Translations under genes and position numbers: made by a program | The notes under the pieces: model-generated | Told to the model about the DNA's origin: nothing | Database searches by the model: none | The model's input: the letters and a program-made list of their open reading frames with translations, nothing else | Origin: JBBQUP01 sp038212305 | Lineage (GTDB): Bacteria; Bacteroidota; Bacteroidia; Bacteroidales; Marinilabiliaceae | Assembly: GCA_038212305.1 (NCBI GenBank) | Contig: JBBQUP010000007.1 | Location: 1-58,711 of the forward strand | Direction: 5' to 3' | Length of the DNA stretch: 58,711 nucleotides | In this document: positions 25,975 through 34,329 of the stretch, in pieces | Layout of the letters: every line of letters begins with the position of its first letter | How positions within the stretch are numbered: position 1 is the first letter of the stretch

Positions 25975-27642
25975 ATGTGCGGTATCGTTGGAGTTTTTGA
26001 TTTGAAGGGCAAATCAGCAGATCTTCGTTCTCAGGTTTTAAACATGTCTAAAACCATTCGTCATAGAGGACCAGACTGGTCAGGGATTTATTGTGGGGAG
26101 AAAGCTATATTATCTCATGAGCGTTTATCCATTGTTGATCCTCAATCGGGAGGACAACCATTATATAGTAAAGATAAAAAATTGGTTTTGGCCGTTAATG
26201 GCGAAATATATAATCACATGGAGCTGCGCGAGCAATTCAATGGCTCGTATGAGTTTTTGACCCATTCCGACTGCGAAGTTATCTTAGCCTTGTATCGTAA
26301 AAAGGGAATAAATTTTATTGAGGATTTGAATGGAATTTTTGCCTTTGCCTTGTACGACATTGAAAAGGATTGTTATTTAATTGCTCGCGATCACATTGGT
26401 ATTATTCCATTGTACATGGGTTGGGATAGCTTTGGTAATTTCTATGTGGCTTCGGAGCTTAAAGCACTCGAAGGGGTTTGTAATAAAATACAAGAGTTTC
26501 TACCGGGACACTATTTATATAGTAACGAGGGTGAGATGAAAAGATGGTATAAACGCGATTGGGAAGAGTTTGATGCAGTTAAGGATAACGAATCTAATAT
26601 TGATGCGCTTCGCGATGCCTTAGAGGCTGCTGTTCATCGCCAACTCATGTCGGATGTGCCTTATGGAGTTTTATTATCAGGTGGTTTAGATTCGTCGGTT
26701 ATTTCAGCCATTGCTAAAAAATATGCTGCCAAGCGAATTGAAGAGCATGACGAAACGGGTGCTTGGTGGCCGCAACTTCACTCGTTTGCAGTGGGTTTAG
26801 ATGGATCGCCCGACTTAATTGCTGCTCAAAAAGTAGCAGATTATATTGGCACAATACATCACGAAATTCATTTTACTGTTCAGGAAGGCTTGGATGCTAT
26901 CCGCGATGTGATTTATCACTTAGAAACATACGATGTAACTACCATTCGGGCATCAACCCCAATGTATTTATTGTCACGAGTTATTAAGTCGATGGGCGTA
27001 AAAATGGTTCTCTCAGGTGAAGGTGCCGATGAAATTTTTGGAGGCTATCTGTATTTTCACAAAGCGCCTAATGCTAGAGCATTTCACGAAGAGACGGTTC
27101 GTAAAATCAGTAAGTTGCATTTGTACGACTGCCTAAGAGCTAACAAATCGTTGGCCGCTTGGGGTGTTGAAGGTCGTGTGCCATTTCTCGATAAAGAGTT
27201 TATTGATGTAGCCATGCGTTTGAATCCAAAAGATAAAATGGCTGGAGAGGGTAAAATGGAGAAATGGATTTTGCGTAAAGCATTCGAAAGCTATTTACCC
27301 GAAAGTGTAGCATGGCGTCAGAAAGAGCAATTTTCGGATGGAGTTGGTTACAATTGGATCGACAGCCTAAAAGCATTAGTTGCAGAACAAGTTACTGATG
27401 AGCAATTTGCCAATGCTAAATTCCGCTTTTCAATCAATCCTCCTATGTCGAAAGAGGAGTATTTTTACCGTTGTATTTTTGCCGAGCATTTTCCATCTGA
27501 TCAAGCGGCATCGTGTGTTCCTTCGGTTCCATCGGTGGCTTGTAGCACGCCAATTGCGCTGGAGTGGGATGCATCGTTTAAAAACATGGTTGATCCATCA
27601 GGTCGTGCTGTTAAAACGGTACACAACGATTCGTATAAATAA
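25975..27642 (+). CDS. asnB: Asparagine synthase B (glutamine-hydrolysing)
   Basis: A 555-residue enzyme, equal in size to E. coli AsnB. It makes asparagine from aspartate, glutamine and ATP. The N-terminal class II glutaminase domain begins MCGIVGVFD with Cys2 as nucleophile, and NGEIYNH and SDCEV bind glutamine. The synthetase domain (about 210-520) holds the PP-loop GVLLSGGLDSSVISA near 233 and GEGADEIFGGYLYFHKA near 347. It stands alone between the MATE gene and a strong terminator, with its own promoter. Confidence 0.97.
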   Translation: MCGIVGVFDLKGKSADLRSQVLNMSKTIRHRGPDWSGIYCGEKAILSHERLSIVDPQSGGQPLYSKDKKLVLAVNGEIYNHMELREQFNGSYEFLTHSDCEVILALYRKKGINFIEDLNGIFAFALYDIEKDCYLIARDHIGIIPLYMGWDSFGNFYVASELKALEGVCNKIQEFLPGHYLYSNEGEMKRWYKRDWEEFDAVKDNESNIDALRDALEAAVHRQLMSDVPYGVLLSGGLDSSVISAIAKKYAAKRIEEHDETGAWWPQLHSFAVGLDGSPDLIAAQKVADYIGTIHHEIHFTVQEGLDAIRDVIYHLETYDVTTIRASTPMYLLSRVIKSMGVKMVLSGEGADEIFGGYLYFHKAPNARAFHEETVRKISKLHLYDCLRANKSLAAWGVEGRVPFLDKEFIDVAMRLNPKDKMAGEGKMEKWILRKAFESYLPESVAWRQKEQFSDGVGYNWIDSLKALVAEQVTDEQFANAKFRFSINPPMSKEEYFYRCIFAEHFPSDQAASCVPSVPSVACSTPIALEWDASFKNMVDPSGRAVKTVHNDSYK

Positions 27643-27664
27643 TTTTTATTTCCATACTCGAAAA

Positions 27665-27697
27665 AAAAGAGGCTCCTGTTTTGTGGGAGCCTCTTTT
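27665..27697. terminator. Bidirectional terminator after asnB
   Basis: A 12-bp perfect stem (AAAAGAGGCTCC at 27665-27676, GGAGCCTCTTTT at 27686-27697) with a 9-nt loop and T-rich ends on both strands. It ends asnB 23 nt past its stop. The leftward MuiA-type gene (stop at 27875) may also use it. Confidence 0.85.
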
Positions 27698-27874
27698 GCA
27701 TTATATAAGTAACTGTTTAAATTTATTTTAAATGAACACACAGATAGTAAGAGTAATAGATATTAGACGGATATAGAAGACATTTTAGATAATTCCGGAT
27801 GATGAACAATCTATTTTTATCTTTTTCTCTTTCTATAATCTAGACATCTATAAAATTTAAACGGCTTCTAAGTC

Positions 27875-29761
27875 TTATTCAATTACCAATCGATTATTTT
27901 TAGGGTACTTAACCTGGTATTGAAGTTTAATGGTTTTATTGGTTGCTGGAGCAAGTGTGAGTTTCCACTCTACAATGCCATCTTCCTTCGAAAGATTGCC
28001 TCCACTTAAATCAAGTGTCTTAACTTCAATCTCTTCGCGTTGCGATACTGGAATTTGATCCAATAGTTTTATTGTGGCTGTTTGTTGCTTTTGGTTACGA
28101 AGTTGAATAATCCACGAGCGTCCCTCTTCGACCTTGTTGCCTAAGAATTGTTTGTGTCGTTGATCTTTTGCTTTTTCGCGTGCGACTACCATGTTTTTAT
28201 CTCTACCCAACGATAGCGTTAACGTGTCGGTTAAAGTTGACAGGTCGAGCACGGTTTTGCCAGTGAAAGTGCCTTCGAAGAATATGTTGGCTTCGCCTGA
28301 TAATAAATTGTATTGCTCCCAATTGGTTATGTAAGCCAATAAATAGGCGTTGGGATCAATTTTCGGAGCGGCAAAATATTCAAAAGCGGCCTCAATGTTA
28401 ATGTTATCTAAAGTTACTGTGGTGTGTTTGGCGTTCGATGCAATGGTGTATGGTTTTGCGACCTTAAACAAAACATTGGTTGGTGTTTGTTGGGTAGCCA
28501 CTTCAAGCTGAATAGATGACGGACTTTTCATTTTCGATGATTTCATGGTAATACCTGCTATCCGACCTGTTAATGCTTCCGATGAATCATAGTCATTCGA
28601 AGAGCCATAACCAATCGTTACAACTTCATCTAATGCCATTTTATTTTCTTGTAACCTAAAATTTACGATATTGCTATTAATGTATTGGGTTTGTGTTTCG
28701 AATCCAATAAACATGGCTTGCAATTGATTCGCATTAGCAGGTAGCGTTAATGTATAATTTCCTCCAACATCAGTAATGGTTCCAATGGTTGTGCCAGGGA
28801 TGACAATGGATGCACCGGGTAATGGTTGTCCCTCTGTATCATAAACTATACCTTGAACCAATCCTGAGCGTTGTTTATAAGTAGGTGGTAGCGAATTGTA
28901 ATCTAAAAACCAAGTCTGCAATTGTGGAGCTACGCCCGATAGATTGGGATTGCCTGATGACATGGACAAAGCTACATTAGTCCAATCTTCGCCGGTGTTC
29001 TGAAACACATTGGCTTTGTAAACCAATTCAATAGGCTGATCAATTGCTTCGGCACGAATATCGTAGGTCGGAAACCAACCTGCTTGCTTAACCGCGTAGC
29101 TTATCTCGAACGAAACGGAAGTAGATTTTGCAGCATCAATTTTTACAGTAATCTCCCCCTTAGGCTTATCGATACTTGATTGTATCCCGGCAATTTGATT
29201 GTTGATATCATTCATTTGTTGATTTAGCTTTTCTATAACTTTATTGTGATCGTTTTCGCTGGTTTTTATTACCAATAACCGCGATTGATAATAAATAGCC
29301 GCTTCTTTTAGCGCATTGAGGGGTAAGGCCTGATCTTTTCCAGCCATTTGCCGGTTTGTGTTTAAAAAATTCAACTCCTCGTTAAGAACCGAAAGTTGAA
29401 TGTTTTCCAAATTAATTTTGTTATTTATCTCTTTAATTTGGTTGATGAGTTTCGATACTTCATCATTGCGTTGTGTTTTCTCAATAAAATTGTTTTGATG
29501 ATTTACCGAGATAACTGTAACAGGTCCAATGGCCTTAACCTGAATGCTTTTCGCATCAATATCTGATGCCAAGTTTGTAAAGGTTAAAGTGGTTTCGCCT
29601 GCTTGCACGAGCGTTTGTGCTTTTCGTGTTATTTGGGCTCCTTCTAAAAATACGGTTACATCCGATATTTTGCTTTCTAAAGGTTTTGTGGTTTCTGCAT
29701 GTGCTGTAAATCCTATTAGCAGGCAACCAATAATTAGGATCGTTTGTATGGATAATTTCAT
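27875..29761 (-). CDS. MuiA-family (DUF4139) protein with inserted carboxypeptidase-regulatory domain
   Basis: A 628-residue exported protein. A signal peptide (SIQTILIIGCLLIGFTAHA) precedes a DUF4140 domain (about 30-130: ISDVTVFLEGAQITRKAQT), a coiled coil (about 95-200) and the first part of DUF4139 (EISYAVKQAGWFPTYDIRAE near 222). At about 300-395 a CarboxypepD_reg-like domain interrupts it (GIVYDTEGQPLPGASIVIPG), followed by LDEVVTIGYGSS, the start of a SusC/TonB-dependent receptor plug. DUF4139 then resumes to the end. Mucoidy inhibitor A relatives act in the envelope by an unknown mechanism. The inserted segment is a family variant worth noting. Confidence 0.82.
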   Translation of the reverse strand: MKLSIQTILIIGCLLIGFTAHAETTKPLESKISDVTVFLEGAQITRKAQTLVQAGETTLTFTNLASDIDAKSIQVKAIGPVTVISVNHQNNFIEKTQRNDEVSKLINQIKEINNKINLENIQLSVLNEELNFLNTNRQMAGKDQALPLNALKEAAIYYQSRLLVIKTSENDHNKVIEKLNQQMNDINNQIAGIQSSIDKPKGEITVKIDAAKSTSVSFEISYAVKQAGWFPTYDIRAEAIDQPIELVYKANVFQNTGEDWTNVALSMSSGNPNLSGVAPQLQTWFLDYNSLPPTYKQRSGLVQGIVYDTEGQPLPGASIVIPGTTIGTITDVGGNYTLTLPANANQLQAMFIGFETQTQYINSNIVNFRLQENKMALDEVVTIGYGSSNDYDSSEALTGRIAGITMKSSKMKSPSSIQLEVATQQTPTNVLFKVAKPYTIASNAKHTTVTLDNINIEAAFEYFAAPKIDPNAYLLAYITNWEQYNLLSGEANIFFEGTFTGKTVLDLSTLTDTLTLSLGRDKNMVVAREKAKDQRHKQFLGNKVEEGRSWIIQLRNQKQQTATIKLLDQIPVSQREEIEVKTLDLSGGNLSKEDGIVEWKLTLAPATNKTIKLQYQVKYPKNNRLVIE

Positions 29762-29870
29762 GTTAAAAGTTTTTAGTGATGAAATTTACGAATGCTTTTT
29801 AAACAATGATGCATATCTAGGTTAAATTCCATAATCGAATCGAATAAAATCTTTCACCAGAGAGTTGAAT

Positions 29871-29900
29871 AAAACAAAAAAGGCCACAAAATATGGCCTT
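29871..29900 (-). terminator. Terminator of the trp-his block (after hisIE)
   Basis: AAGGCCA (29880-29886) pairs with TGGCCTT (29894-29900) around a 7-nt loop; on the minus strand TTTTTTGTTTT follows. It lies 28 nt past the hisIE stop. Confidence 0.75.
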
Positions 29901-29928
29901 GGGGAGTATGATTTTATTAATTAATAGG

Positions 29929-30528
29929 TCACCCTTTGTGTCTCGATTTTAATTCACGAGCCAAATCTTCTAAACGGTAGCCTTTGTAAGTAAGTAATAC
30001 AATAAGGTGATACAGTAAGTCGGCTCCCTCGTACAAAAAGTTCTCATCGTCGTTGGCCATGGCACCAATAATGGTTTCAACAGCTTCTTCGCCTACTTTT
30101 TGGGCAATTTTGCGAGTGCCTTTATTAAACAGTGAAGTGGTGTATGAGCCTTCGGGCATCTCTACTTTGCGTTGATCGATAAAATCCTGAAGCTGCTTCA
30201 AAAAATTAATATCGTTGGGTTTGTTTACTTCCTTCCAGCACGTATCGGTTCCTGTGTGGCAGGTTGGGCCAACGGGATTGACTTTTATCAATAGCGTGTC
30301 GTTGTCGCAATCGTTCAAAATCTCCACCACATTTAAAAAGTTACCACTCTCTTCGCCTTTGGTCCATAAACGGTTTTTAGTGCGACTGAAAAAGGTCACT
30401 TTACCAGTTTCTTGAGTCTTTTTAAACGCCTCGTCGTTCATGAATCCTAGCATGAGAACTGTGTTGGTTGAGGCATCTTGTATAATTGCTGGAACAAGTC
30501 CGTTGAGTTTTGTGAAATCGATGGTCAT
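29929..30528 (-). CDS. hisI: Bifunctional phosphoribosyl-AMP cyclohydrolase / phosphoribosyl-ATP diphosphatase
   Basis: A 199-residue HisIE fusion for the second and third steps of histidine synthesis. The HisI half (about 1-108) has VLMLGFMNDEAFKKT, then DCDNDTLLIKVNP and GPTCHTGTDTCW with the zinc Cys/His residues. The HisE half (about 112-199) has GSYTTSLFNKGTRKIAQKVG and EEAVETIIGAMANDDENFLY, an all-alpha NTP-pyrophosphatase fold. It is the last gene of the his group, 31 nt after hisF, and a terminator follows. Confidence 0.96.
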   Translation of the reverse strand: MTIDFTKLNGLVPAIIQDASTNTVLMLGFMNDEAFKKTQETGKVTFFSRTKNRLWTKGEESGNFLNVVEILNDCDNDTLLIKVNPVGPTCHTGTDTCWKEVNKPNDINFLKQLQDFIDQRKVEMPEGSYTTSLFNKGTRKIAQKVGEEAVETIIGAMANDDENFLYEGADLLYHLIVLLTYKGYRLEDLARELKSRHKG

Positions 30529-30559
30529 AATGTGTTTATTTGATATAATCTGCTGATTA

Positions 30560-31318
30560 TTAGATTCGAATATTGATGTTATTTTGGCGAAGATAACGCT
30601 TCAAGTCGGGAATACCAATCTCTTTATAATGAAAAATACTCGCAGCCAAGGCTGCATCGGCTTTACCGGTTGTAAATACATCGCTGAAATGCTCCATAGT
30701 GCCAGCACCCCCGGAGGCAATAATCGGTATCGACAAGGCTGTTGATAAGGTCGCTAAAGCATTGTTGGCAAAGCCTTTTTTCACACCATCGTGATCCATG
30801 CTGGTAAACAAAATTTCGCCAGCACCTCTATCCTCGGCTTCTTTAGCCCAAGTAAATAAGCGCTTGTCGGTAGGTATGCGCCCGCCATTGACTGTTACCA
30901 CCCAATCGGCTTCGGCTTGCTGCTTGGCATCGATAGCTACCACAACAAACTGACTGCCGAAATTCTTCGCCATATCACTAATTAATTGAGGGTTTCGCAC
31001 GGCCGATGAGTTGATGCTAATTTTATCGGCACCCGCATTTAGCAAGGCATCGGCGTCTTTAAGTTCGCTAATTCCACCACCCACAGTAAACGGAATGTTG
31101 ATGTTGCGAGCAATGCGTTTCACTAAGTCCACAAAGGTTTTGCGCCCTTCGTGACTGGCGGTGATATCTAAAAAAACCAGCTCGTCGGCACCTTGTTGGG
31201 CATACAATGCACCCAGTTCCACTGGGTCGCCAACAGCTTGTATCTCAAGGAATTTAATCCCTTTTACGGTCATGCCATCTTTTATATCGAGGCAGGGTAT
31301 TATTCGTTTTGCTAACAT
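30560..31318 (-). CDS. hisF: Imidazole glycerol phosphate synthase cyclase subunit HisF
   Basis: A 252-residue (beta/alpha)8 barrel of normal length, which with HisH makes imidazole glycerol phosphate and AICAR. Catalytic Asp11 lies in IIPCLDIKDGMTVKG and Asp130 in VVVAIDAKQQ; phosphate loops include TVGGGISELKDADALLNAGA and IASGGAGTMEHF. This is the intact copy: its first 51 codons and leader are duplicated at 32567-32800 beyond the nuclease insertion. Because of this it is separated from hisA by about 1.5 kb and probably relies on its duplicated upstream sequence for expression. Confidence 0.97.
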   Translation of the reverse strand: MLAKRIIPCLDIKDGMTVKGIKFLEIQAVGDPVELGALYAQQGADELVFLDITASHEGRKTFVDLVKRIARNINIPFTVGGGISELKDADALLNAGADKISINSSAVRNPQLISDMAKNFGSQFVVVAIDAKQQAEADWVVTVNGGRIPTDKRLFTWAKEAEDRGAGEILFTSMDHDGVKKGFANNALATLSTALSIPIIASGGAGTMEHFSDVFTTGKADAALAASIFHYKEIGIPDLKRYLRQNNINIRI

Positions 31319-31397
31319 CTTGTTTTGTTTTTTAGAGAAGAAGATTTTTAGATGAATAAATTGATAGAATAGATCTTGGCTGTCTGTCTAATCATCT
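31164..31397. repeat. 234-bp direct repeat, copy A (hisF 5' end and leader)
   Basis: It matches 32567-32800 without gaps at a constant offset of 1403 nt. I count four mismatches (about 98% identity): three in the hisF part and one in the leader. It covers codons 1-51 of hisF plus 79 nt upstream. With copy B it flanks the nuclease gene. This copy carries the functional sequence. Confidence 0.95.
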
Positions 31398-31479
31398 CTT
31401 TTTTCTATTCCCGTGTACGAAACCTAAAATTACTGGGTCTCTTAGCTAATTATCATGACCGTTTGTTGCCAATAGGGCT

Positions 31480-32489
31480 TTATTTAGTCATCAATTCTTT
31501 CACTTTCTGTTCTAGCACTTTTTTTTCAGGCAAATACAGCTGATACTTTGAAACAAAAATGTTGTTTGATATCCCACCTATCGCATATTCAACTAATATG
31601 TCATTTTTGTCAGCCCCAAGTACAATTCCAATCGGAGGATTATCACCAGTTGTATTTTCCTCGGATTTGAAATAATTCAAATACATGTTCATTTGACCAA
31701 TATCCTGATGCTTAACGTGTTTTGTCTTTAAGTCAATCAGTACAAAACATTTTAGAATCCTGTGATAAAAAACTAAATCTACATGGTAATGGTCGTTATC
31801 TAAGGTTAGTCGATATTGACGTCCTACGAATGAGAATCCTTTTCCTAATTCCAGTAAAAATGTTTGAAGATTATCAATTATCTTATGCTCTAATTTACTT
31901 TCGGTCATTCTATGTTCTTCAGGTATTTGAAGAAATTCCAATACATAAGGGTCTTTTACAATATCTTTAGGTTTAGTAATTAATTGTCCTTGTTCTGATA
32001 ATTTTAGAATTCCATCCTTATCCTTGCTTAATGCTAATCTTTCGAATAATGATGAATTAATTTGTCGTTTAAGCTCTCGAACACTCCAATTTTCATTTGT
32101 GTTTTGTTTTTCATAAAATCCTCGTGCTTGATCATCCGAAACACCTAATAACTCAGAATAATGAGTCCATGTCAATTTTCCAGTCAGTGATTGGAAAATT
32201 GGATACTTCAAGTAAAACTGCCTCATTAGATAAATGTTACTCTTGCTAAATCCTTTTCCAAATCTTGTTTTAAGATCTCTTGATAAATTGGACAGTAACG
32301 AACTTCCATAATCAGCTTTGTCATTCCCACGCTGCTCATATTCAACAATGAATCTTCCAATTTCCCAATTTGCCTGTAATAACTCATTATTTACCGCTTG
32401 GATGGCTTTTTGTCGCGCACTTTCAATCTTAACACCAATAGTGTCAATTAACTTTTGATATATATCTGATTTTGCAATCCCTTATCCAT
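31480..32489 (-). pseudogene. PDDEXK nuclease domain protein (DUF1016/YhcG family), frameshifted at an AT repeat
   Basis: The reading frame from 31480 up to 32466 encodes a DUF1016 protein: N-terminal helical domain (QKAIQAVNNELLQANWEIGR ... GKGFSKSNIYLMRQFYLKYP) and C-terminal PDDEXK nuclease with HYHVDLVFYHRILKCFVLIDLKTK, where the D and DxK residues are present. There is no ATG in that frame before a TAA. An ATG at 32489-32487 in another frame reads MDKGLQNQIY and would continue as QKLIDTIG if one AT were removed from the (AT)4 tract at 32458-32465. The gene is thus probably switched off by a 2-bp slip. The ATG at 32226 would give a 248-residue product without the N-terminal domain. Confidence 0.72.
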
Positions 32490-32493
32490 AAGT

Positions 32494-32501
32494 CAAAAAT
32501 A
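32494..32501 (-). promoter_or_regulatory. -7 box (TATTTTTG) of the inserted nuclease gene
   Basis: On the minus strand TATTTTTG matches TAnnTTTG and ends 4 nt before the inferred ATG at 32489. As with the ABC-3C gene, the start codon follows immediately, which suggests a leaderless mRNA. The insertion thus seems to carry its own promoter. Confidence 0.4.
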
Positions 32502-32566
32502 CTAAATCAATTTGATTCGGCTAAATTGTTGTCAGATTGTTCTTTTCAGCCTAGTTGTGGTCTGTT

Positions 32567-32721
32567 ATATCTAAAAAAACCAGCTCGTCGGCACATTGTT
32601 GGGCATACAATGCACCCAGTTCCACTGGGTCGCCAACAGCTTGTATCTCAAGTAATTTAATCCATTTTACGGTCATGCCATCTTTTATATCGAGGCAGGG
32701 TATTATTCGTTTTGCTAACAT
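32567..32721 (-). pseudogene. Truncated hisF remnant (first 51 codons)
   Basis: It begins MLAKRIIPCLDIKDGMTVK like hisF and stops matching after LVFLDI, where the insertion starts. Relative to the intact copy it has three base changes in its coding part, all of them amino-acid changing (Gly to Trp, Phe to Leu and Gly to Cys). That pattern fits loss of selection after the duplication. It lies directly downstream of hisA, where hisF originally stood. Confidence 0.88.
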
Positions 32722-32800
32722 CTTGTTTTGTTTTTTAGAGAAGAAGATTTTTAAATGAATAAATTGATAGAATAGATCTTGGCTGTCTGTCTAATCATCT
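32567..32800. repeat. 234-bp direct repeat, copy B
   Basis: The partner of 31164-31397. It includes the hisF remnant and 79 nt of its former leader, ending 53 nt before the hisA stop. The 1169 nt between the copies (31398-32566) hold the nuclease gene and no transposase, so this is an insertion with long target duplication rather than a normal insertion sequence. Confidence 0.95.
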
Positions 32801-32852
32801 TCCTATCTTTTCATCTAATTATTTCTTTATCTTCCTCTCTTCTTTTTCTCTT

Positions 32853-33572
32853 TTAAAAAAATCGTTTCAATTCACTCAACTTAACTCGTCCTTCGTAAAT
32901 GGCTTTACCAAAAATAACGGCTGGAACTCCGGCTTCATCTAATTTCTCTATGTCCGAAAGGGAGCTAACTCCGCCACTGGCAATGAGATATAGATTGGGG
33001 AAGCGATCGAGGATTTCGCGGTATAAATCAACGGCAGCTCCTTGCAGCATGCCATCTTTGCTAATATCGGTACAAATGGTTTTGGTAATGCCTTTGGCTG
33101 TGTAAGCCTTTAAAAAGTCGAATAGGTCGAGTGTTGACGTTTCGAGCCAGCCTGAAACAGCAATTTTTTTCTCTTTCACATCCGAGCCCAAAATTATTTT
33201 TGCTGCACCGTAGGTTTCAATCCATCCAGCAAACTCATCGGGGTTTTTAACAGCAATGCTGCCACCAGTCACCATTTGAGCACCGCACTCGAAAGCTATT
33301 TTTAAGTCGGACGAGGATTTTAAACCCCCTCCAAAATCGATGATTAAATTGGTTTTGGAGGCTAATTTTTCAAGTACTTTGTGATTGATGATTTCTCCAG
33401 CTTTAGCGCCATCTAAATCAACCACATGCAAGCGTTTTATGCCATTGGCCTCAAACTCCAGAGCCACCTCAAGTGGATTTTCGTTGTATATTTTTTTTGT
33501 GTCGTAATCACCTTTGCTAAGTCTCACACATTTGCCATCAATAATGTCGATGGCCGGAATTAATTCAATCAT
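32853..33572 (-). CDS. hisA: Phosphoribosylformimino-5-aminoimidazole carboxamide ribotide isomerase
   Basis: A 239-residue (beta/alpha)8 isomerase of the Amadori type, of normal length. The first catalytic Asp lies in IPAIDIIDGKCVRLSKGDY, the second in TICTDISKDGMLQGA, and phosphate is held by DFGGGLKSSSDL and IASGGVSSLSDIEKLDEAGV. It follows hisH by about 107 nt and precedes the duplicated hisF remnant. The gene order hisH-hisA-(hisF)-hisIE is that of the second half of a Bacteroidota his operon; hisG, D, C and B are not in the window. Confidence 0.96.
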   Translation of the reverse strand: MIELIPAIDIIDGKCVRLSKGDYDTKKIYNENPLEVALEFEANGIKRLHVVDLDGAKAGEIINHKVLEKLASKTNLIIDFGGGLKSSSDLKIAFECGAQMVTGGSIAVKNPDEFAGWIETYGAAKIILGSDVKEKKIAVSGWLETSTLDLFDFLKAYTAKGITKTICTDISKDGMLQGAAVDLYREILDRFPNLYLIASGGVSSLSDIEKLDEAGVPAVIFGKAIYEGRVKLSELKRFF

Positions 33573-33679
33573 ATGGTCAAGCGAGTTTAGGTTGAAGACC
33601 TATTTGTTGTTTTTATTTTCTGTTGTTAATGAGTTAGTTATCTAAGTAAAACACGTCCTTGTTTCCTTAGGAATACTTA

Positions 33680-34297
33680 TTAAAGTTTTAAAAAGTTAAT
33701 CAGAATTCTTTCACCAATCGGCCCACTTTTTTCGGGGTGAAATTGAGTGGCGAAAAAATTATCTTTTTGCAAGGCCGAGCTATAAGGTAACAAATAGTTG
33801 GTTGTGGCTGCTGTATCTTTCCCAAAAGCCACGTAATAGCTGTGTACAAAATAAACGAATTGCTCTTCTAAAGTGGCATCGAACAAGTCGGATTTTAAGT
33901 TGGTAATGCTGTTCCATCCCATTTGCGGCACTTTAAAATTGGCAGGATTGGGATTTGGAAGCAAAAATTTCTGAACCTTCTCATCGAAAATACCTAGGCA
34001 AGGCACATCGCCCTCTTCGGAGTGACTGCACATGAGTTGCATGCCTAAACAGATGCCTAAAACAGGCTGCTTAAGTTCGGTGATGAGTGTCGAAAGACCT
34101 GTTTTATTCAAGTGTTTCATGGTGGTACTGGCTTCGCCTACACCTGGGAATATCACTTTGTCGGCTTTGCGAATGAGCTCCGGATCGGCTGTGATGGTCG
34201 CATCTAAACCCAATCGCACCAGAGCATTGTTTACCGAGCGGATGTTTCCGGCATTGTATTTAATGATAACTATGTTTTGATTCGTTGAAAAAGTCAT
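33680..34297 (-). CDS. hisH: Imidazole glycerol phosphate synthase glutamine amidotransferase subunit HisH
   Basis: A 205-residue class I glutaminase that feeds ammonia to HisF. The nucleophile Cys lies in PVLGICLGMQLMCSHSEEGD and the His-Glu pair in FATQFHPEKSGPIG near the C-terminus; the oxyanion region is VIFPGVGEASTTMKHL. It is the first his gene of the block and starts 33 nt after the TlpA-like gene ends, so his expression may depend partly on the upstream trp transcript. Confidence 0.96.
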   Translation of the reverse strand: MTFSTNQNIVIIKYNAGNIRSVNNALVRLGLDATITADPELIRKADKVIFPGVGEASTTMKHLNKTGLSTLITELKQPVLGICLGMQLMCSHSEEGDVPCLGIFDEKVQKFLLPNPNPANFKVPQMGWNSITNLKSDLFDATLEEQFVYFVHSYYVAFGKDTAATTNYLLPYSSALQKDNFFATQFHPEKSGPIGERILINFLKL

Positions 34298-34329
34298 ATC
34301 TTTTTTTTGATGTTGCTTTATGTTGAGGG

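Noticed and set aside
31480..32226. PDDEXK protein as a complete 248-residue gene from the ATG at 32226
   Set aside because: Codons upstream of this ATG continue the DUF1016 N-terminal domain for about 80 residues, so the ATG is internal.
32555..32758. Two nearly identical plus-strand ORFs (also 31161-31355)
   Set aside because: They are antisense shadows of the duplicated hisF start. Their identity is nonetheless what revealed the direct repeat.
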